A stretch of DNA of 64,000 bases from Helianthus annuus (Eukaryota > Streptophyta > Magnoliopsida > Asterales > Asteraceae), in contig NC_035444.2 of assembly GCF_002127325.2 (NCBI RefSeq), positions 40,227,379 through 40,291,378 of the forward strand, read 5' to 3'. Below the pieces are notes generated by a model that was not told where the DNA came from, did not search any database, and saw only the letters and a list, made by a program, of their open reading frames with translations. The translations under genes and the position numbers were made by a program. Shown piece after piece: positions 55,902-64,000 of the stretch. The stretch's first letter is position 1; every line of letters starts with the position of its first letter.

Positions 55902-56529
55902 CCCCGATTACTTAATCCAACGTAAAAGTACTCGGGGTATCTGAGTGAAGCACCGCTTCCCCTTATGATTTAAAGTTTGAACTATGACGTCATTCCTTAT
56001 TAATTTTGTTCAAGGAATTCTTTATGAACCGAAATTCACTAGATTTTTTGTTCATTTGGTTATATGAGCGTATACGGATAAGTTTTTTGTTCATGTACAT
56101 TTAGTTATTATTGATATTATATGTATATATGTTTGCGTTCGTTTATTTATCAAACGTATGAATATGAGTAAACATATTTTTCTTTACTGGACGAACATGA
56201 ACATAATAATGTGTTCATTTAGGTTATTTGGTGTTCTTGTTCGTGTTTGTTTATTTGTTCGATTAAATTTAAACGAACAAACAAAAACAAACCATCGTTT
56301 GTGTTCACCTGGTTCTTGTACATGTCTAAATTTAAATGTTTGTTTTTGGTTTTGGTCAACGTTTCTTAATCATTATCAGGTCAGTTATTATCTTAAATGT
56401 TATCGAGTCTGATATCATTTTTATTGGTGACCATTTTATTTTGCTTTTAATTTTAAATCTTTGTTTACTTTAAGTTTTAGTTAGCCCATACATTTGTAAT
56501 TTTGAATGCTAACTAGCCCTTTGATTATA

Positions 56530-57957
56530 GAGTAAATTACAAGTTTTGTCCTTTATGTATGTCCCAAATTGCAGGCGTTGTCCTTTGTCTTTAAAATTGA
56601 TGAGTTTTGTCCTTAATGTTTGCAAATCTTGCATGTTACGTCCTTTAGGCCAAACCTAGTTAGATTTTTTGATTAAATATGGTCATGTGCTTTGCACATG
56701 AGGGTATTCTTGTCACATTTTACTTTTCTCAGGGTCTATTATGTAAATAACTAATATACATGGACTATTTTTTAGAAAACTAAAACTTCATCCCTTTATC
56801 TTCTCCTTCTCTCTCTAATTTGAAACTTCATCTCTCTCTCTAACACCTACAGAAACTCCCTATTTCTCTCTTCTCCCTATCGAAAATCTGGTGGTAGGTG
56901 AGGTTGGTTATAGCGACTAAACGATCCTTCGCTGCATCCACCTATCGTAAACAACCTGCAACTGAACGCCGCCGCCGTGAACCACAGTCGTCGTTGACAC
57001 TCGTCGTGATATGTCGCCGCTTCCAACTCATCTCGTCAGGCAAGTTCTTCAATCAAGCAATTAGTCGATTCATCTTTGTGAACAAATCAACTTCTCGATT
57101 CATCTTTCTCTGCAGGACCTTTGGTGAACTGCATTATAGTTTCTTAGATTTTCATAGAGTAGCTAAGTTATGGTCCCGATGATACGGATTGTGACTTTTC
57201 AAGGTTGTTAGTTTAAGTCTCTTTAATTTTCTCTGGAAAACGGGCGCACATCGAATGATTTTTGGAGAAATGCAGACTTTGACTTTTATGTAAACAAAGA
57301 GGAGTGGAATAGAGTGGGAGAACCGGGTGAAATTTAGTACAATTAGGGTTTTTTTTTATGGTTGGGTTTAATGATGTTGAGTAGTTGAATTAGGGTTTTT
57401 TTGCTGGGGTTTTTTCTCTCTGCGATCTTTTATGTAACAAGGTCGGAAGACGAAGGACGGCGGTAGAGAGGGGAGAGAGAGAGAGTGGGGGCGGTGGCAG
57501 ATGATGATGTTGACAGTGACGGTGGTAGGTGGGGACGGTGGTGGCTGGTGGCACTGGCGGTGGTTGGGTAAGAGAGAGTGGAGTAAGTGGTGATGGTGGG
57601 TCAGGCGATGGTGGAGATGGTGGAGATGGTGGGTGGCCGGCGGCAGGTGAGGGTGGGAGCTGGTGGTGGTCGGCGGCGGGTGAGGGTGGAAGGTGGTGGC
57701 GGCAGGTGATTGGCTATGTTTTATTTGATTTCTAAAAATCATTTATAAATTAGATAAATTAGGATGTGAAAAGACAATGTTACCCTCATGTGCCTTGCAC
57801 ATGACCAGATTTAACCAAAAAAGTTAACTGGGTTTGCCCTAAAGGACATAACGTACAAGATTTTGCAACATTAAGGACAAAACTCATCAATTTTAAAGTC
57901 AAAGGACAGCGCCTGCAATTTGGGACAAACATAAAGGACAAAACTTGTAATTTACTC
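56530..57957. mobile_element. MULE with 9-bp target duplication (1,428 bp)
   Basis: Inverted ends of about 190 bp beginning GAGTAAATTACAAGTTTTGT on both sides. Perfect 9-bp duplication TTGATTATA (56521-56529 and 57958-57966). No transposase. The interior has a Ser/Arg-coding stretch (56898-57182), CT-rich leader-like sequence and GGTGG/CCACC repeats, similar in style to the MULE at 43.4 kb, which suggests transduplicated gene fragments (Pack-MULE-like). Confidence 0.88.
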
Positions 57958-57966
57958 TTGATTATA

Positions 57967-59185
57967 TGTATAAATATAATATAATTTAGTTTTTTTAGAG
58001 TTCAACACACAAACACAAATGAGTTGTTAATTTTAAGAGTGAACAAATTTCAAACGAACAATAACAAAAGGAGATAAAATCCAAAAATTATGTTAAAGTC
58101 GATAAACCAAATGGGAAATTCACATGTTAAATCGATAAACCAAATGGGAAATTCACGTAGTTTAATGTCTCGGGTACGTAAAAAAATTGGAGTTTAATAC
58201 AAAGTTAAGATTATGGGGTGTGGAGTAGAGTAGTCTTTAAAGGATGATTTGTTATGTAGTCGTCCACGTAAGCGAACGTGAGGATGAGCCTAAAGAGGAT
58301 GGACCTAGGGTGTGGGGATGAGCCTCAATTAATATATATGTATGTATGTATGTATATGTATGTGAGAGATAAAAAAGAAACCTGGCCCCTCTTCTCCGTA
58401 TTGCCTTCGACGTTTGCGACGGGGACGTCCCGGAGGGGGGGCGGGGTTCCGGCCCGTCACCACTTCTCGACGCCCCGGGAACGAGCCCCACTTTGATTAG
58501 TCTAAGATTTACAAAACTTACACCATGAATTGAGTTATCAGCTTTTTTTTAAGTTTATAAATAATCAATGTGTATATATTACAAATTATACATATTTTTT
58601 TCTATACAATGATGTAATAGTCCCCCTAGCAGTATATATAGTTAAAACTTTTTAGGTAATTATGTACATTTTACATAATTTTACTAGTCCCCCTATGTCT
58701 TATTATTTTTTTTTTTTTTTTTTTTTGTTTCTATTTGATCAACTACCAATACAATATAACAATTTGTTGTTGTATAAAGATGCTAAAATTTGTTGCTTCA
58801 TGCACATATCCTAGACTCATTTTATACATTCAAAATATAAGGGACATGCTAAAATTTATACACTATGCTTGTGAAGTGTAGAGAGAGAGAATAGTGGTTA
58901 TACACTCACGTAATGATCATATGTGTCATGAGGAAAGTATAGAAAAAGTAGTAACATAATTTTCACACTTCTCAACTTTAAATTAATACTAGGTTTATCA
59001 ACATTCTCCGCATTGCGGCAGCTTCTTTTATTATTTAGTCTGTGTTTAGTTGTGTTTTGAAATCACTACGAGCGTGTTGCGTACGGAACCACTGACAAGA
59101 ATAAAAAGAAAATGTAGAAAAAACACTAAAAAATAACCGAAAGAAAATCAACAAAAAAAGTTGTATGGTAATGATGTTGTTCGTA
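57967..59185. other. spacer without genes
   Basis: Contains a 35-bp direct duplication (about 58092-58160, GATAAACCAAATGGGAAATT twice), a (GTAT)n tract (58340-58360), an isolated GC-rich block (58380-58490) and a possible reversed Helitron end (ACTAG at 58988-58992). No supportable gene. Confidence 0.5.
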
Positions 59186-59189
59186 TGAA

Positions 59190-59390
59190 ACTAATGGTCA
59201 GAGATGAGCAAATGGTACTGGGTACCGGTACCGAATTTCCCGAACCGAAAGATCTTAAGTACCAATTCGGTACCGACTTTTGGCATTATTGGTACCGGTT
59301 CGCAACCGGTTTTTATCTTCATATATCGGTACCGTAACCGGTATTTTCGGTATCGGTTGGCTCCGAGCTCATCCATACCTCTGAAACTAA
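59190..59390. mobile_element. foldback MITE, hAT-like, low confidence
   Basis: Dense GGTACCGGTACC/CGGTATCGG palindromes, with CAGAG ends and AAACTAA on both sides. The exact ends are not settled. Confidence 0.4.
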
Positions 59391-59508
59391 AAAAAGAAAG
59401 AAATCATTAAAAGTTGAAGAAAATAAAAAAAAATTGTGTGATACCGTTGTTGTTCGTAAGATACCCGTAATCAATGATGAACAAATGGTACCAGGTAGCA
59501 TTTATCCT

Positions 59509-59762
59509 AACCTAAGAAAAATAATAAAGGAAATAATTATTATTATAATATTAGAATAATAAAAGTTAATAAAAAAACTATATATTATAATAATAAAAAT
59601 ACTATTCAATAGGTTTGTTTATTAATATATAGATAACCTAAGAAAAATAATAAAGGAAATAATTATTATTATAATATTAGAATAATAAAAGTTAAAAAAA
59701 AACTATATATTATAATAATAAAAATACTATTCAATAGGTTTGTTTATTAATATATAGATAAT
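59509..59762. repeat. 126-bp direct tandem duplication
   Basis: CCTAAGAAAAATAATAAAGG starts at 59511 and again at 59637. The two AT-rich copies are almost identical apart from homopolymer length. Confidence 0.9.
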
Positions 59763-60199
59763 AATTGTAACAGGTTTCACTAGTATTGTATATATCTTGT
59801 GAATAACATTTGCTACTAAATTGTATTCTCAACATTTTGTACACTAGGATACATAACACACTTTTTAAAAACAGACAATATAAAAAGGAGATATTTTTAT
59901 ATTTGTATTTTAATTATAAAGCTCTTTTGTATAAATGGGTAGAAGAATATAAAGCTTTTAATTACAGGATTACTTTAAAATGTTTTTCACCAACTTTAAT
60001 TTGACGGTCTCTATCAATGGTCCCTTCAACCCTTAGACAAGAGTCACACTCAAAGCCCTAAATCGATTCCTTTTTCAACTCAATTTGCCACGCATCCCTA
60101 TGTGTTTTAAAGCAATTTTGCAACTTATGCCTTTTTCAATACAGTAAATTGCACTTGTGAATTACATGGTAATTTAAACAAATCAAATTTGTATCACTA

Positions 60200-60400
60200 A
60201 CGGATTACTGGAGATCATTGTGTCATCAGTGGAATCACTCGATCATATCCATCTCCATTAGATATAATGGCTATACACCAATTCAGAAGGAAACCCAATA
60301 AATATGGTAAAACGCTCTTGCGGGAATCGAACAGAGCACCTATTGGTCCTAAAGCCTTATATCACCTCCAAGATGCCACTAGGCTATAAAGTCATGGGCG
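60200..60400 (-). mobile_element. tRNA-derived SINE-like element
   Basis: On the minus strand TAGCCTAGTGGC (A-box-like) is followed about 50 bp later by TGTTCGATTCCC (B-box-like), the spacing of a tRNA-type RNA polymerase III promoter, and then by a non-tRNA body. It cannot fold into a proper tRNA. Ends and target duplication are not resolved. Confidence 0.5.
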
Positions 60401-60420
60401 GTTAAACCAAATATATATGT

Positions 60421-60790
60421 TTTTTTTAAACGACGACTTTCATTAAACCAAAAACTAGCAAGAAGCTAGCGATGCAACAACGGAAAGCAAAGTTACAAAG
60501 GGCAACGGTTCCAATCCGACCAAACCACATTCAAACATTTCGACCTATTCTTGTACCAAAGAAAGGTAAGCGATTTGATATCCTCAAAGAAGGAGTAAAT
60601 GTTCCTTCTTGTAGTTGTGAATGCAAGCTCGTTCATTGTCTTCCAAATGCACCAACACATCGTGTATAGAATGCCAAGAAACGTATCCATTTTGCTTTGA
60701 TCAAGCCCTGAGAACTTATGAACTGTAAGAAGGTCCTTGACTGAATACGCATAAATAGGAGAAATTATGCATCATCTGAATAATAAATAT
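60421..60790 (-). pseudogene. LINE 3' fragment
   Basis: The minus-strand frame 60690-60493 encodes a short piece with WCIWKTMNELAF and SLTFLWYKNR, the pattern seen at the C-terminus of plant LINE reverse-transcriptase ORFs. Downstream on that strand comes a short A-run (the T-run at about 60421-60428). Only the tail of the element remains. Confidence 0.6.
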
Positions 60791-60792
60791 CA

Positions 60793-61245
60793 TGTGACAA
60801 CCCGAAACTTCAAGACCGTTTATTGTGTGATATTTCCTCTCACGACCCGTCTAGCGTTGTAATTATGTGTACGTATATGAATTAGTATTGCATGTTGGTT
60901 TATGTTTGAATGTTAAATGTTAAGCGTTGTGTGTTGTAACTTGATCTCGGCCCAAACCTCCCTCACTCGGTGTTCGGCTCTCGGCCCAAAACGAAGCCCG
61001 GGGCTGGGCCCGTTTCATTTGCTAGTCGTATACACCCTCCAATTGGGTGTGTACTCCTCATATTTTGCAAACACACAAAATATACAAAACCCTACTTCTT
61101 TCTTTCCCACTCAAAACCGGAGGCAACCATACATTCATTTGAAGTTCTCTCCTCTCATCGATCCAAGCATCATCGTGTACACACAATACTCCGGTTAGTA
61201 TGAGTACACTTGTTTTAATCTTTGTTGGTTATTCTCGATTATGTC
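60793..61245 (+). mobile_element. probable Gypsy LTR start (TGTGACAACCCG)
   Basis: TGTGACAACCCG is a common beginning of plant Gypsy LTRs. It is followed by LTR-like, non-coding sequence up to the 48-bp repeats. The right end and any target duplication are not found, so it may be a fragment. Confidence 0.4.
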
Positions 61246-61413
61246 CAAAATGGCTCATTCCAACACACCATCATCTTTTTGGCGCGCATGCGCCAAAATG
61301 GCTCATTCTAGCACGACATTAGCTTTTCGGCATGCATGCGCCATAATGGCCCATTCCTGCACGCCATCAACTTTTCGGCACGCATGCGCCAAAATGGGTC
61401 ATTCCTGTATGCC
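61246..61413 (+). repeat. 48-bp tandem repeat, 3.5 copies
   Basis: Units 61246-61293, 61294-61341, 61342-61389 and half a unit to 61413. Each ends in a CATGCGC-containing near-palindrome (GGCGCGCATGCGCC in the first). The length is a multiple of three and the frame is open, giving a 16-residue protein repeat of the form KMAHSNTPSSFWRACA. Confidence 0.9.
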
Positions 61414-61539
61414 AATTACCCACAGTATTTGTCACTCGACTCGTTTCTGTGACTATGGTCATATCGTTGTTGGGTCCGTTCACCCAAAAGTGACGTATAT
61501 CATGATTTAGGCACGCTCGCCTAAAATGATAAAAACAGT

Positions 61540-62454
61540 AGTAATGTGCACAATACCCCACATACCGGCTGGAATTGAAGACTACAAAGACTTAATCAAT
61601 GTAATTATAACTTTGGAAAACAATTTGGAGTATTGTAAAACAGTTGATAAAAAGAGAATGACTCACATTGCAAGTTTAACGGGCAGAGTTTTAGCCTACT
61701 GATTAGCTTGATTAACCTAATTCAAATAACAATGCACACGAAAACTAGGTCAGTAACTAATACAGCATTTACGATAACTCACGAGATACAACCCTCACAA
61801 CGAATGACAAAGTGAGATACTTAAATATCCAGCGGATTCGCAACGAATGACAGAGTATAGCCCGGATTTGGGCGATACCCAAACATCCTGTCGGAATCAC
61901 GACGAATAACAAAGTATAACCCTAATGCGGGCAGCACTTAAACATTCGTTGGATAGTTTCAATCGATCGGATATTTAATCGTAGCAGCGATCGAGTTATT
62001 ACCCTGTTTGTCGTGGCAGCGTTTCGTGCGGTGTGTGTTTTGTAGTAAACAGTGTATAACTCAGTGCATGAAGCGAGTTTTAACGTCGAAGTAAGCAAAC
62101 AGTTCAAGCCCCAAGCCCCCCTATTTATACCCGAAATTTGCACCTCCCGCGTGTTGCGGAAGAATCCACGACACTTGCCGCGTGTCGCGGGGCAAGTCCC
62201 CCTAGCCTAGAGTAGGCTTGTCACTAGTATAGCCCTGATGAGTCAACGTACGACGAAAACTTGATTTAGATAGCGAATTGTAATGATAATTATCAATTAG
62301 GGTTTAACCCCCCTTGAGTTTTAGGGGCCCTGATCCTGATTCTGAAGGTTCTGAAAATTTTAGGGTTTATGCAGGATCACTTGGGGGTCTCAATTAGGGT
62401 TTTCTATTGGACAAATAAAATAATAAATTAATAGTTTTGGTGAGAGTTGTTACA
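61540..62454 (-). mobile_element. 3' LTR of a Tekay/Del-type Gypsy element
   Basis: On the minus strand the polypurine tract AAGGCGGGGAGGA (62467-62455) is followed by TGTAACAACTCTC, the LTR start at 62454. A TATAAATA box (62122-62129) marks its promoter. The far end, near 61540, is not certain. The pol gene of the same element lies to the right. Confidence 0.65.
62122..62129 (-). promoter_or_regulatory. TATA box in the Gypsy LTR
   Basis: TATAAATA on the minus strand inside the LTR, in the context GGGTATAAATAGGG, as in typical LTR promoters. Confidence 0.5.
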
Positions 62455-62469
62455 TCCTCCCCGCCTTAA

Positions 62470-64000
62470 GAAAAACCTCGTCCTCGAGATTTACTGGAAT
62501 AAATGAGGATATTTTCGCTTCATTTCTGATTCCAGCTCCCAGGTGTACTCCGGCCCTTTCTTCGAATCACGCTTGACTTTGACTAGCACAAGTCGTTTGT
62601 GTTAGAGAAACTTGACTTTTCTGTCCTCTATTTGCAGTGGTTTCTCTACAAATTTCAGTTTTTCGTTTACCTCTACATCTTGAAGAGGTATTACCAGGGT
62701 TCGTCAGACATACATTTCTTGAGGTTGGATACATGAAATACATCATGTACCCCAGCTAATTCTTCTGGTAGTTGTAGGCGATAGGCAACTGGCCCTATTT
62801 GTTGAATTACTTTGAAAGGTCCTACGTACCTTGGACTTAGCTTTCCTTTCTTTCCGAATCGTACTACTCCTTTCCAAGGAGAAACTTTCAAAAGTACTTT
62901 GTCTCCGACTTGAAACTCTAGTGGCTTGCGGCGATTGTCTGCATAGCTTTTCTGACGATCTCGGGCCGTTTTCAGTCTTTCTTTGATTTGCGTGATTTTG
63001 TCTGTGGTTTCTTGCACAATTTCAGGCCCTGATAATTGGCTTTCTCCTATTTCTGCCCAACAAACCGGAGTTCTACACTTTCGTCCGTACAGTGCTTCGA
63101 ACGGGGGCATCTTCGATGCTTGAATGATAACTATTGTTATAGGAGAATTCAATTAAGGGTAAATAATCATCCCAGTTTCCACAAAATCTATTACACATGC
63201 CCTGAGCATGTCTTCCAATGTTTGAATGGTTCTTTCACTTTATCCGTCTGTTTGGGGATGATAAGTTGTACTTAAATTTAATCGTGTCCCCATGGCTTCT
63301 TGGAAACTTGTCCAGAAATGTGAAGTCAAACGACTATCCCTATCTGATACAATGGAGAGTGGAACTCCATGTAGGGATACTACTTCATCTACGTATAATT
63401 TTGCTAATCTTGCCATGCTGAAAGTTCCTTTCATGGGTAAAAAATGAGCTGACTTGGTTAATCGATCTACAATTACCCAAATCGCATCATTACCTTTTCT
63501 GGTTTTGGGTAACTTAGTAACAAAATCCACAGTTATCAGTTCCCATTTCCAAACAGGCATTTCTAACTGTTGAAGTAACCCTGAAGGTTTCTGGTGTTCT
63601 GCCTTAACTTGTGAACAAGTAAGACACTTAGATACATAACTAGCTATATCCTTTTTCATACCTATCCACCAGAAATTATTTCTTAAATCTTGATACATCT
63701 TATTATTTCCAGGATGTCTTATTTCTTAAATCTCCTTGCTTAGGTACCCAAATTCCATCAGTTCCTTGTTCCAGTTCTTTTATTCGTCCTTTCATTGCTT
63801 CAGCATCATCCTTGATTGCTGTGATTTGAACATTCTTTAATTGCTCCATTAAATCTAATTGTAGATTTAATCTAAGAGCACGAATTCGCTTTTGTTTCTC
63901 ATGATACTTACAACTTAAGGCATCTGCAACTACATTTGCCTTTCCTTCGTGATATTGAATATCACAGTCGTAATCACTTAGAATTTCCATCCATCTTCTT
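62470..64000 (-). pseudogene. decayed Gypsy (Tekay/Del) pol: RNase H end, integrase, C-terminal region
   Basis: Reading leftwards: the RNase H end with [14 protein letters not shown] (63990-63703), then integrase with a zinc-binding CLTC pair, the core Asp positions in TVDFVTKLP and IVSDRDSRLTSHFW (63698-63240), then [16 protein letters not shown] and [13 protein letters not shown] (63152-62691), then a GPEYTWE...KYPHLF tail near the polypurine tract. It is broken by a deletion and frameshift before the integrase, a stop right after the HPQTDG motif (about 63240), disruption around 63150, and a frameshift at about 62690. The element continues beyond the right edge. Confidence 0.9.

Noticed and set aside
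57368..57742. 124-codon His/Pro-rich minus-strand ORF
   Set aside because: Low-complexity CCACC repeat inside the second MULE; no recognisable protein family.
60300..60400. A tRNA gene on the minus strand
   Set aside because: A- and B-box-like sequences are present, but acceptor and anticodon stems cannot be formed, so it fits a tRNA-derived SINE better.

Overview
This window looks like nuclear DNA of a eudicot plant. It has spliced LysM-receptor genes, a calmodulin-like gene, a gene of the plant At1g76660 family, initiator-Met-tRNA-primed LTR retrotransposons, PIF/Harbinger, MULE and hAT elements, and many AT microsatellites. The style of the Gypsy LTRs suggests Asteraceae, but this is only an inference.

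Layout. (1) 1.9-5.2 kb, minus strand: an intact three-exon LYK4/LYK5-type LysM receptor-like pseudokinase. (2) 5,959-32,375: a 26.4-kb head-to-tail array of one small LTR retrotransposon in shared-LTR form (LTR-INT-LTR-INT...-LTR), with 25 internal regions and 26 LTRs of 337-383 bp. Each unit has a primer-binding site, a polypurine tract and an intact 269-codon ORF that starts inside the LTR. One 5-bp target-site duplication (TGTCT) brackets the whole array. (3) 32.5-42.1 kb: a duplicated LYK block. A 3' fragment of a second LYK gene (33.8-34.2 kb) is followed by nested transposons (Gypsy-like LTR sequence, a Copia pol relic with its LTR, a Harbinger MITE). Next come the duplicated 3' flank, carrying a complete PIF/Harbinger transposon with intact transposase, and a third, intact LYK gene (40.0-42.1 kb). 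(4) 42.1-52 kb: mostly repeats (hAT-like, a 1.3-kb MULE, microsatellites, minisatellites, two more Harbinger MITEs) plus one intronless calmodulin-like gene (48.95-49.44 kb). (5) 52.1-54.4 kb, minus strand: a three-exon At1g76660-like gene. (6) 54.5-64 kb: hAT MITE, second MULE, SINE- and LINE-like relics, an LTR with a 48-bp in-frame tandem repeat, and the 3' part of a decayed Tekay/Del-type Gypsy element running off the right edge.

Function. The two intact LYK genes would encode plasma-membrane receptors of the chitin/lipo-chitooligosaccharide-sensing class. Both have HKN in place of HRD and NFG in place of DFG, so they should signal through an active partner kinase (CERK1-type). The CML gene is a plausible Ca2+ sensor, but nothing in the sequence links it to the receptors.

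The outstanding object is the retrotransposon array. Shared variants show it grew by duplication of multi-unit blocks. All 25 ORFs are open, the ORF reads through the primer-binding site, and the encoded protein is not one I recognise. Each LTR carries four MYB-core motifs just upstream of a TATA tract.
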